DNA of 14,151 nucleotides, taken from the NCBI GenBank assembly GCA_964386865.1, contig CAYLUN010000123.1, forward strand, positions 1 to 14,151. Reading direction: 5' to 3'. Below the pieces are notes generated by a model that was not told the origin of the DNA, did no database searches, and was given only the letters and a program-made list of their open reading frames with translations. The position numbers and the translations under genes were made by a program. Positions 5,183 to 13,015 of the stretch are shown piece by piece; within the stretch, counting starts at the first letter, position 1, and every line of letters starts with the position of its first letter. The DNA comes from CAYLUN01 sp964386865. GTDB lineage: Bacteria > Verrucomicrobiota > Kiritimatiellia > RFP12 > UBA1067.

Positions 5183-8100
5183 ATGCAGAGGACGCTTATC
5201 CGTTCATTCGCGCTGGCCTTCGTTATGGCGAGTGCGTCTGTTGCTACCTGTGGAGCCGGGCCGGGGCCGGTGGCGAAGGATGCGGAGTCGCGCGCCTTCT
5301 TGGGCACGAGCCACGCGCAGCAGAAGATCTACCTTGTTGATCAAGGCGGCAAGCAGGTGTGGGAGTACCCCGTCGCTAACCCGCAGGATGCGTGGCTGCT
5401 GCCGAACGGCAATATCCTCACCACGTGGCTGCACGGCGTCAAGGAGGTCACGCCCGACAAGCGGGTGGTGTGGGAGTACACCGTCAAAGAGCCAAACGAG
5501 GTGCCCACCTGCCAGCCGCTGCCGGACGGGAACGTGATGATCGGCATCGTCGGCGAATGCCGCCTCATCGAGGTCGACCGCTTCGGCCAGATCCGCCACG
5601 AGGTGCGGCTGGAGACCGCCGAAAAGAAGCCCCACGCGCAATTTCGCATGTGCCGCAAGACGGACGCTGGGACGTATCTCGTTCCCTTCACGGCCGAGGG
5701 CGCGGTGCGCGAGTACGACCGCGCCGGGAAATGCGTGCGGCGCTTTCCGGCGCTGGGCTCGCCGGTCGGCGTCGAGCGTCTGGCGAACGGCAACACGCTG
5801 ATAACGGGCGGCGGCTGCGTGACCGAGTACGACGCAAAGGACGAGGCCGTCTGGCGGCTCGATCTGGCCAAGGATCTGCCCGATATCCAGCTGGGTGTGC
5901 TGGCCGGCGTGCGGCGCCTACCGAACGGCAACACGCTCTTCTGCAACTGGGGCTCGCACGCGCAAGGCGGCAAACGCGGCGTGTCCGTGCTGGTGGTGAC
6001 GCCGGACAAACGCGTAGTTTGGGAGGTCGCGGCCGAGCGCTACGAGAAGGTCGCGCAGTGCCATCTGATCGAAGCCAGCCTTGAACCTTACATCGTAGGC
6101 GCGAAGGGGGCGCGCGCTGTTGAGAGGCCCGAGCGGCTCCTGCCGACGGGCCAGCGGCAGCCCGCGCAGGCGTCCGGCGCGGCCGCGCCGGCGTGGCCGC
6201 AGTCGGTGCGCGTCGCCCATGCGGGCTACGAGCGGTTGCTGGCCGGCGAGGCGGGGCTGCCGCAGACGGAGAACCCCGGCTTCGCAGGCGCCTTCTGTGC
6301 GCGGGAGTCGCGGGTGACGGTTGCGGGCTGCCCGGCGCTCGACAGCGCGCCGCTGACGGTCCGGCTGCGCGTGAAGTGCGCGTCGGCAAAGCAGTTCAAC
6401 ATTTTCGTGGCGCACGAGCCCAAGAAATCCGCGTCGCACTGGGAGCTGTACAGCTTTCTGGGAGACGGCACGCTGTCGCTTTACATGCCCGGCAACAAGC
6501 CGGACGTGATCCGCTCCAAGGCGTGCGTGACGGACGGGGCGTGGCATGACGTGGCGGCGGTGCTGACGAGCGACTGCGTGCGCCTCTATCTGGACGGACA
6601 GCCGGTCGGCGAGGGGCCCGTCACGCGCCCGTTCGGTCAGGCGACGGGCGAGACGCGGCTCGGCATCGGCTGCCTCGTCGAGGGCGGCCTGGCGTGCGAT
6701 GGCTGGATCGACGAGCTGTGCATCCGCGCGGCCGCGACCGCCATCACGCGGCCGCTGGCCGATGAGCAAGAGGCTGACGAGGCGACGATACTTTTGTGCG
6801 ACTTCGACGCCGACCCGTCGCGGCCGGAGGGCGAGTTCGCCGTGCGGGGAAAGCTGTCGGGGTCGCTCTCCGCCGGAGGCCGGGCAGATGATTACGTCGA
6901 CGAATTGCTGCCCCAGGAAGGCATCGAGCCTACGGTCAAGCCCGGTGAGAAGCCTCCCAAGAACGTCCCGGCAGTGGCCTGTACAAGCGAACAGTTGGCC
7001 GAGGCGGTCGCGCGGCTGGGCCTGCAGGCCGTGAAGGCGGAGGACAGCCGCCCCGGCGTGCTGGCGCTCTGGGGCGAGCAGGCCGTGGAGCTGCAGAACC
7101 AGCTGGATGGCAAGATGCCGCTGCCGCGCGGCGCGGAGGGGCAGGCGTACGACGCGCAGGCGCTCCTTCAGGTCGGAGAGAAGACGCCTTACGAGGTCGT
7201 GGTGCGCCGCACGGGGGCGCTGCTGGATCAGCTGGAGACGCGCGGCGTGGCTGTCGCGGCGCTGCGCCGCGATTGGGAGCGCCTGAAGGCGAACGCGTCC
7301 GCGCGGCCCAGCGACGTGTTCGCCGCGTGCGCGGTGCGGCGTGCGGCCATGCTGGCGAACCCGGAGCTCGCGTCGTACGACAAGCTGGCTTTCGTGGCGC
7401 GCGCGACGTACGCGGGGTGCCGCCTGACCAACATGCGCAACACCGACCGCACAGGCGGCCACTTCAACACGCAGTGCTTCGGCTTCAACACGATCCGCGG
7501 AGGCGGCGTGTTCGCGCTGGAGGGCTGGCGCTCGAAAAGCCCGTGCGTGAAGAACCTAGTGGAAGGTCGCGTGGTGGCCAACGGCAGGCTCAAGGGCAAG
7601 ACGCTAGACGCAGGCTCGTTCTATACGCCTGAGGTCAGCTACGACGGCAAGACGCTCTACTTCGCGCACTGCGGCGCGACCGAACACCGCTGGGTGTGGT
7701 CGGACGAGACGACGTGGAAGCTCTTTAAGCTGGATCTGGAGAGCGGCGCGGTGACGCAGCTCACCGAGGGGCCGTGGAACGATTTCGATCCCGCCGAGCT
7801 GCCGTCCGGACGGCTCGCCTTCATTTCCGAGCGCCGCGGCGGGTTCATCCGCTGCTTTGGCGAAGGCGCGCGCCTGCGCGTGCCGACGTTCGTGCTCCAC
7901 AGCATGAGCGCGGGCGGGGGCGACATCTACCCCGTCAGCTACTTCGAGACCAGCGAGTGGCAGCCGAGCGTGGACAACAGCGGCATGCTGGTCTACACGC
8001 GGTGGGACTACACCGATCGCGAGAACTGCTTGGGCAGCCTCTTTTGGACCTGTTACCCGGACGGCCGTGACCCGCGTGCGCCGCACGGCAACTACCCGCA

Positions 8101-9445
8101 GCCGTGGCACACGTTCGAGGACAACACGCACGGCGACCACCGCTTCGGCCGGTGCCCGGACGCGCCGTCGGCATTGCCCATGACGGAGATGCACATCCGC
8201 GCCATGCCCGACTCGCACCGCTACATTCTGACGGCTGCGCCGCACCACGGCGAGAGTTTCGGCTCGCTGTGCGTGCTGGACTTGCGCGTGCCCGATGACG
8301 GCCACATGGGCCAGCTCCGCCGCGTCACGCCCTACGTGCCGTTTCCGGAGAGCGAAAGCGGGGGCCGCAGCCAATATCAGTATGGGACGGCGTGGCCCGT
8401 GAGCGGCGACGTCTTTCTCTGCAACCGCTGGGAAGACCTGGTTGTGCTGGACCGCTTCGGCAACGAAGAGCTGGTGTGCGAGCGCGAGCTGCTGCCAGTT
8501 GGGTTTGATCCGCGCGTGCGCCTGACGCATCCCAAGCCGCTGCGGGCGAGGCCCAAGCCGCCGGTGATCCCGCAGCAGACCGCGCAGGGAGCGGCGTTCG
8601 CGAAAGCTGACAAACGGGCCACCATCGGCCTGGTCAACGTGCGGGTCACGGATCAGCCCTTCCCCGAAGGCCGCACGCCGGCGCGCTTGCGCGTGTTGCA
8701 GGTGATCCCCAAAGACGGGCCTTGGATGGACAGCCCCATGATCGGCTACGCGACGGAGAACACGCCGCGCATCCCGCTCGGCACGGTTTCTTTGGAAGCG
8801 GACGGCAGCGCCTACTTCGAGGCGCCCGCCGGCAAGCAGCTCATCTTCCAAGTGCTCGACGAGAACAGCATGGCGATCCAGACCATGCGCTCGACCGCCT
8901 TTGTGCATCCGGGCGAGCGGCTGACCTGTCTGGGCTGCCACGAGCCGAAAAATGAGAGCTATGGCGTGAAGGGCGAGCAGCCGCTGGCGTTCCGCAAGAA
9001 GCCCGTGCGGCTGGAGCCCGAGTGCGGGCCGGTCGAGCCCGTCAGCTTCCACCGGCAGATCGAGCCCATTCTGAAAGGGCGCTGCCTCACGTGCCACCAA
9101 AAGGAGGGCAAGGGGCCACAGGCGATGGACTTCGAAAGCCTGCGGGAGTATGTCTTCCGTTTCTCAGGCGGGATGCTTGCGACGACGGTCAAGAAAGAGT
9201 ATGGAGGCTCGCGCTCGATCCCGGGGCGCTGCGGCGCGGCCGCCTCGCGCCTGGGGCGGGCGCTGCTGACGCCCGCGCATCGGAAGGCCGTGCCCGAGGA
9301 GGAGCGGCACCGCATCGTCCTGTGGCTCGACGCCAACGCGCCGCGCTACGGCGCCTTTCACGACACGGCGGCGCAGGCGCGCGGCGAACTCGTGTGGCCG
9401 CTGCTCGACGTCGATCCCGGAAATCCGCTCGCGAACGTGGAGTAG
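5183..9445 (+). CDS. Exported HzsA-related multidomain diheme protein (propeller, LamG, HZS-alpha-like)
   Basis: This 1420-residue protein has a Sec-type signal (basic start, hydrophobic core about 8-21, cleavage near 22-26). Residues about 35-300 form a beta-propeller with recurring LPNGN-type turns (73-77, 201-204, 247-250) and VWE strands (59-61, 96-98, 279-281). A LamG/concanavalin-like sandwich follows (about 345-515, WIDEL near 507), then a helical linker. Residues about 725-1245 resemble HzsA-related proteins: KLAFVARATY, SYDGKTLYF, QLTEGPWNDFDP, PHHGESFGSL (His1021-1022), LGTVSLEADGSAYFEAPAG, MRSTAFVHPGE. Two c-type haem sites follow, CLGCH (1249-1253) and CLTCH (1301-1305), then GGSRSIPG and IVLWLDANAPRYG. 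The relation is to the hydrazine synthase alpha subunit, but nothing suggests anammox. A periplasmic or surface redox or binding role is inferred. GGGGGA (5168-5173) precedes the ATG by 9 nt. Confidence 0.85.
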   Translation: MQRTLIRSFALAFVMASASVATCGAGPGPVAKDAESRAFLGTSHAQQKIYLVDQGGKQVWEYPVANPQDAWLLPNGNILTTWLHGVKEVTPDKRVVWEYTVKEPNEVPTCQPLPDGNVMIGIVGECRLIEVDRFGQIRHEVRLETAEKKPHAQFRMCRKTDAGTYLVPFTAEGAVREYDRAGKCVRRFPALGSPVGVERLANGNTLITGGGCVTEYDAKDEAVWRLDLAKDLPDIQLGVLAGVRRLPNGNTLFCNWGSHAQGGKRGVSVLVVTPDKRVVWEVAAERYEKVAQCHLIEASLEPYIVGAKGARAVERPERLLPTGQRQPAQASGAAAPAWPQSVRVAHAGYERLLAGEAGLPQTENPGFAGAFCARESRVTVAGCPALDSAPLTVRLRVKCASAKQFNIFVAHEPKKSASHWELYSFLGDGTLSLYMPGNKPDVIRSKACVTDGAWHDVAAVLTSDCVRLYLDGQPVGEGPVTRPFGQATGETRLGIGCLVEGGLACDGWIDELCIRAAATAITRPLADEQEADEATILLCDFDADPSRPEGEFAVRGKLSGSLSAGGRADDYVDELLPQEGIEPTVKPGEKPPKNVPAVACTSEQLAEAVARLGLQAVKAEDSRPGVLALWGEQAVELQNQLDGKMPLPRGAEGQAYDAQALLQVGEKTPYEVVVRRTGALLDQLETRGVAVAALRRDWERLKANASARPSDVFAACAVRRAAMLANPELASYDKLAFVARATYAGCRLTNMRNTDRTGGHFNTQCFGFNTIRGGGVFALEGWRSKSPCVKNLVEGRVVANGRLKGKTLDAGSFYTPEVSYDGKTLYFAHCGATEHRWVWSDETTWKLFKLDLESGAVTQLTEGPWNDFDPAELPSGRLAFISERRGGFIRCFGEGARLRVPTFVLHSMSAGGGDIYPVSYFETSEWQPSVDNSGMLVYTRWDYTDRENCLGSLFWTCYPDGRDPRAPHGNYPQPWHTFEDNTHGDHRFGRCPDAPSALPMTEMHIRAMPDSHRYILTAAPHHGESFGSLCVLDLRVPDDGHMGQLRRVTPYVPFPESESGGRSQYQYGTAWPVSGDVFLCNRWEDLVVLDRFGNEELVCERELLPVGFDPRVRLTHPKPLRARPKPPVIPQQTAQGAAFAKADKRATIGLVNVRVTDQPFPEGRTPARLRVLQVIPKDGPWMDSPMIGYATENTPRIPLGTVSLEADGSAYFEAPAGKQLIFQVLDENSMAIQTMRSTAFVHPGERLTCLGCHEPKNESYGVKGEQPLAFRKKPVRLEPECGPVEPVSFHRQIEPILKGRCLTCHQKEGKGPQAMDFESLREYVFRFSGGMLATTVKKEYGGSRSIPGRCGAAASRLGRALLTPAHRKAVPEEERHRIVLWLDANAPRYGAFHDTAAQARGELVWPLLDVDPGNPLANVE

Positions 9446-9608
9446 CAGGTGGGGGCCGCAATGTGGCGTAGGTGTGCCAGGCTAGGCACGGTAGAATTTG
9501 CCTCAAGCAGCAGAAGTAACCACTTGCCTTCGGCGAAGGTCGCACATCGTGTAGCGATCAGGCCTCTGTTGAGTGGGGTCATCGTGTGAAAAAAAGGATC
9601 GCCGGCTA

Positions 9609-9638
9609 TACTTACACACCTTTCAATATGTGCAAGTT
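9609..9638 (+). repeat. 30-nt hairpin repeat, left copy
   Basis: A left arm TACTTACACA, a 10-nt loop CCTTTCAATA and a right arm TGTGCAAGTT form an imperfect stem with two mismatches. The unit matches the reverse complement of 9756-9785 at 28 of 30 positions, including all of the loop. No T-run follows, so terminator function is uncertain. Confidence 0.85.
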
Positions 9639-9755
9639 ATACATGAGGGCTCTCCTTGCGGTCTAGGCGCACGCTGAGAGGGCTAGTTATTGTCAAATAT
9701 CTTGGATAATTCGACATGTTGAGCTTTGAGCGAGAAACGTGACGCCAAACGCTGC

Positions 9756-9785
9756 AACTTGCACATATTGAAAGGTGTGCAAGTT
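9756..9785 (-). repeat. 30-nt hairpin repeat, right copy (inverted)
   Basis: On the plus strand, AACTTGCACA (9756-9765), loop TATTGAAAGG and TGTGCAAGTT (9776-9785) form a perfect 10-bp stem. It is inverted relative to the copy at 9609-9638, with 117 bp between them. Because the loop is conserved as well as the stem, the copies look like members of a dispersed repeat family rather than independent terminators. Confidence 0.88.
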
Positions 9786-9850
9786 GATTGAGGTACGCGA
9801 GAAAGCGACGTTTGGCGGGTTACGGAGGGGGGATGCTCTGGCGGAGAACG

Positions 9851-12800
9851 CTACTGTGGCGATAGCTTGATCACGTCGGCCGCAGGGAGGAGCACGAGGT
9901 CGCCGGGGAGGCAGGAGTCGGCGATGTCGCAGGAGACCTTGAACAGGCAGTCGCCGGGCTTCTTCAGCGTGAAGATGGCTTTCAGGGTGTGGTCGCCGGG
10001 CGCGAGCGCGGCGTTGCCCCACGTGCCGCGCTGAATATCCGTGCCGATGCGCGCGCCGTCGACGGTCAGCCGGATCGGGCCTTCGAAATCGAAGCGTGCG
10101 GGCGTGGGCCGTGCGACGCGCAGCACGGCGAGGGCGGTAACCGTCGTGCCCGTGGGGCTGCTGCCGACAAGCCCGTCCAAGATCATCTGCCCATGGACGG
10201 TGGTGTTCGTGACCGGTTGCCACACTCCGCCGGCGGCGGCCGCCCACTGGCAGAGGCGGTTCTGCGTGAGCGTCTGCACGCGCGTGGCGCAGGGCAGCGT
10301 CCAGCCGTCTCCGCTGTAGGTGACCGCCGCTGGCAGGCGGAAGAAGCCCTTCGGCCCGGCGGGCGAGCGCATGACGACCTTGATGGAGGTGGTCGCGCCC
10401 GGCGCGAGGCGGAAGGGCGGGGTGGTCTCGAACTGCCAGCCCGGCAGCTCGGGAAAGGTCACGGCGCACAGGGTCTCCGGAGCGGCGGGGGAGAACCCGG
10501 CCTGCAAGGTCACGGCGGCGTCTGCCGTGCCTTCCGTGGCAAGCAGGCGCGTCATACCGCTGTCCCACGCCTGAATGCGGAGCGACGCGCCAAGCAAGGA
10601 CTCGGCCACGCGCAGGTCGAGGGTGCGGCCGGGCGGTGTGGCTGCGGAGAGGGCGCGCAGGGCCTGCAGCAGCGCGTCGCGCGCGGCCGCCTCGACGCGG
10701 GGGTCGGTGGCGGCGATCTCGGCGGTCGCGCGCGCCAGCGAACTCTTCAGCGCGGCCCAAGCGGGCGGCGGCGCGTCCAGCGCGGCTTCGGCGCCGGCCA
10801 GAAGGGTGAGCGCGCGCTCGGCCGGATGCATGACAGCCCGCTGCCGCGCGACCGAATCCAACGGCTCGCGGACGTTCTCGAAGCGGTTGCCGCGCAAGAC
10901 GACGCTCGACGCGTGCTTCGCGCCGACCGCGAGGCCGGTGTCGGCGTTCTGGATCACACAGTTCTCAACGAGACCGTTAGCGCTGGTGATGTTAACGCGG
11001 GCGTTGTTGCGCAGGATGCCGCGGCGGATCACGCAGGAGCGGGTGAGGGTGAGGTCGTTGCCGTGGTCGCTAAACTCCATGACCGAGTCGCGGGGCGGCA
11101 TCTCGTTGCTGGGGCCGCGGTAGCCGTTGCCCTCGGTGATCTCGTTGTCGAGGTACTGCACGTACCAGAGCGGGATGATGCCGTGGTAGTCCATGCCGAA
11201 GCCGCGAAAGCCGCCCGAGCGGGCGCTGCGGTTGCGGGCGAGCACGCCGTCGGTCAGGCCGCCGTAGAGCTGGATCGCAATGGAGGAGTCCTCGGTGTCG
11301 TTGTCCACGTAAAGCAGGTGGCGGCGCTCGGCGGCGACCACGAAGCGCGAGGTGGCGTCAGGCGCCACCGACCACGGGCAGTCGAGCGAGACAAGGTTGT
11401 TGGTGAGCGCGGTGATAGTGCGGGTCTGGCCCGCGCCGCGGCCTTCGACGAGCTGGACGTTCTGGCCGATCCAGTAGTCTGGGCCGTTGCGATAATTGAC
11501 CCTCTCTGCGCCGAAGTCGAGGGCCATACGCGCGCCGTCGCAACGCGCTGACAAAAGCCCACGGAAGGCGGTGCGCGCGCCGTCGTGCGTGATGCTTTCG
11601 CGGTTGTTGGTAAAGAGGTCGTGCTGTCGGTTCTTGCTCCAGAACAGGTTGCGGCAGACCGGCGCAATGCTGTAGGTGCAGTTGTAGGCGTCGTTGTTCT
11701 CGAAGATCACCTTGTCGCCGCCGACCACGGCCCAGCCGGAGCCGTTGACGCGGCAGTTGCGAATGTGCAAATAGTCGGCGGAAAGTACGAAGTAGAGGGT
11801 GGTCGAGCCCTCTTTAGACGTGTAGATGTCGCAGTCGTCGACGAGCACGTTGCGGGCGTCGCGGATGACGAGTCCGTTGCCGCGCAGGTAGGCGCGCTTC
11901 TCGTACTCGGCCGTGTTCTTGATCAGGTACTGGTCGATCAGCAGCTTGAGCCGCACGCGGCGGACGGTGATGTCGTGCGGCGTCGCGTCTGTGACCCGCT
12001 TGCCGCCCCCCAGTTCGTGCTGGCCGGCGGATTCGTTCTTGCAGACGATGCCGTTGCGGTACTTGCCGGCGTGGATGAAGAGGTCTTCGATGCCGAAGGC
12101 GCTCGTGCCCTCGATCAGGTTTTCGGGCGGCTCCTCGCAGTCGGGCCAGTAGAGCGAGGTGGTCTCGCGCGACTCGCCGCGGATTAGCGTGCGCTCGGGG
12201 ATCTGCAGCGTGCCACTGCACTGGAAGCGGCCGCGCGGCAGGTAGACCGTGCCGCCGCCGTTGGTGGCGGCCTGCGCGAGCGCGGCCTGCAGGGCGAGCG
12301 TGTCGTCGAGGCCGTCGTTGGGGATCGCGCCGAAGGCCGTGACGTCGAAGCGGTCGGCTTTCCAGACGGGCTGCGCCGAGCGGATGGTGACGGCGCCGGC
12401 GTCGCGCCAGCCGTCGCGGCCGCCGGTGCCGCTGGAGACGGCGATCGTGTAGGCGCCGGGCGGGACGTTTTCGGGAACCGCGGTGTCGAGCGACCAGACG
12501 TCGCGTTTCGTCACGGCGAGGCGGAACTCGCGTTTGCCGCTGCGCAGCACGGCACCCGCACGGCCTTTGCTGTCGAGGCAGCGGCCGAACACGCGCAGCC
12601 AGCCGCCGGGCGAGGCGTCCGCGCCGAGGTCGCCCTGCACCCACCAGGCGGCGGGCTCGTTCAGGATGAATGGTTCGGAGGCCAAGCCTGCCGCGCTTAC
12701 GACGCGGCAGCGGGCGGGCTTGTCCGGTGAACAGGAACGCGGGTATTCGAAGCAGATACCGGTATCGGTCACTAGGATCGGCTGAAGGCGCTTGGCCTTC

Positions 12801-12979
12801 GCGAAGTCGGTGGAAGTGGTCAGCTCGACGACTGCGTTCGCGCCCCACGCGCCGCCGTGGAGTTGGACGAGTTCGCCGGGTTCGACCGGCGCGGACCACC
12901 AGAAGACGCTGGGCTTCTCCTGCGCGAGAGAGGAGAGGGCAAGGATGGATGAGGCGAGTGAGAGGCGTAAGCGTGTCAT
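9851..12979 (-). CDS. Secreted right-handed beta-helix protein, pectate lyase 3-like
   Basis: This 1042-residue exported protein has a Sec signal peptide (about 1-19, cleavage near LAQ-EK). Residues about 24-205 look like Ig-like or sandwich domains. The pectate-lyase-3/GH28-type entry motif follows: FGAIPNDGLDDTLALQAAL (216-234) and GGGTVYLPRGRFQCSGTL (241-258). A right-handed parallel beta-helix runs to about 705, with repeated rungs such as NVLVDDCDIYTS, YLHIRNCRVNGSG and GLVENCVIQNAD. An insertion around 465-550 contains a GRGAGQTRTI loop. An alanine-rich helical stretch (about 715-790) and C-terminal sandwich domains complete it. Such proteins bind or cleave acidic polysaccharides outside the cytoplasm; the substrate and the catalytic residues are not identifiable here. 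AGGAAG precedes the ATG. It lies 36 bp downstream of the next minus-strand gene, so the two are probably co-transcribed. Confidence 0.85.
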   Translation of the reverse strand: MTRLRLSLASSILALSSLAQEKPSVFWWSAPVEPGELVQLHGGAWGANAVVELTTSTDFAKAKRLQPILVTDTGICFEYPRSCSPDKPARCRVVSAAGLASEPFILNEPAAWWVQGDLGADASPGGWLRVFGRCLDSKGRAGAVLRSGKREFRLAVTKRDVWSLDTAVPENVPPGAYTIAVSSGTGGRDGWRDAGAVTIRSAQPVWKADRFDVTAFGAIPNDGLDDTLALQAALAQAATNGGGTVYLPRGRFQCSGTLQIPERTLIRGESRETTSLYWPDCEEPPENLIEGTSAFGIEDLFIHAGKYRNGIVCKNESAGQHELGGGKRVTDATPHDITVRRVRLKLLIDQYLIKNTAEYEKRAYLRGNGLVIRDARNVLVDDCDIYTSKEGSTTLYFVLSADYLHIRNCRVNGSGWAVVGGDKVIFENNDAYNCTYSIAPVCRNLFWSKNRQHDLFTNNRESITHDGARTAFRGLLSARCDGARMALDFGAERVNYRNGPDYWIGQNVQLVEGRGAGQTRTITALTNNLVSLDCPWSVAPDATSRFVVAAERRHLLYVDNDTEDSSIAIQLYGGLTDGVLARNRSARSGGFRGFGMDYHGIIPLWYVQYLDNEITEGNGYRGPSNEMPPRDSVMEFSDHGNDLTLTRSCVIRRGILRNNARVNITSANGLVENCVIQNADTGLAVGAKHASSVVLRGNRFENVREPLDSVARQRAVMHPAERALTLLAGAEAALDAPPPAWAALKSSLARATAEIAATDPRVEAAARDALLQALRALSAATPPGRTLDLRVAESLLGASLRIQAWDSGMTRLLATEGTADAAVTLQAGFSPAAPETLCAVTFPELPGWQFETTPPFRLAPGATTSIKVVMRSPAGPKGFFRLPAAVTYSGDGWTLPCATRVQTLTQNRLCQWAAAAGGVWQPVTNTTVHGQMILDGLVGSSPTGTTVTALAVLRVARPTPARFDFEGPIRLTVDGARIGTDIQRGTWGNAALAPGDHTLKAIFTLKKPGDCLFKVSCDIADSCLPGDLVLLPAADVIKLSPQ

Positions 12980-13015
12980 GGACTGTCTTCCTGAGTGCGT
13001 GACGGCGATGCCGGA

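Larger units (their letters stand above)
9446..9850. other. 405-bp convergent intergenic region with paired hairpin repeats
   Basis: This stretch separates the 3' ends of the HzsA-related gene and the beta-helix gene and holds no convincing coding frame. Its main content is the two inverted hairpin repeats at 9609-9638 and 9756-9785. A short stem, CCTTC-GGC-GAAGG (9527-9539), lacks a following T-run. CGCCAAACG (9743-9751) recurs inverted as CGTTTGGCG (9809-9817) around the right hairpin. GCGAGAAA is directly repeated (9730-9737 and 9797-9804). The middle portion is AT-richer than the flanking genes. Confidence 0.7.

Noticed and set aside
5183..9445. Calling this gene a true hydrazine synthase subunit and the organism anammox
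   Set aside because: Only the C-terminal half shows HzsA-like signatures, no beta/gamma subunit or other nitrogen-cycle gene is present, and related proteins occur widely in heterotrophic PVC bacteria.
9527..9539. Intrinsic terminator after the HzsA-related gene
   Set aside because: The stem is only 5 bp and is not followed by a T-run.
9693..10760. 355-residue minus-strand frame overlapping the end of the beta-helix gene
   Set aside because: It is an out-of-frame shadow: Arg/His-rich with no family features, and it runs through the intergenic hairpin repeat.
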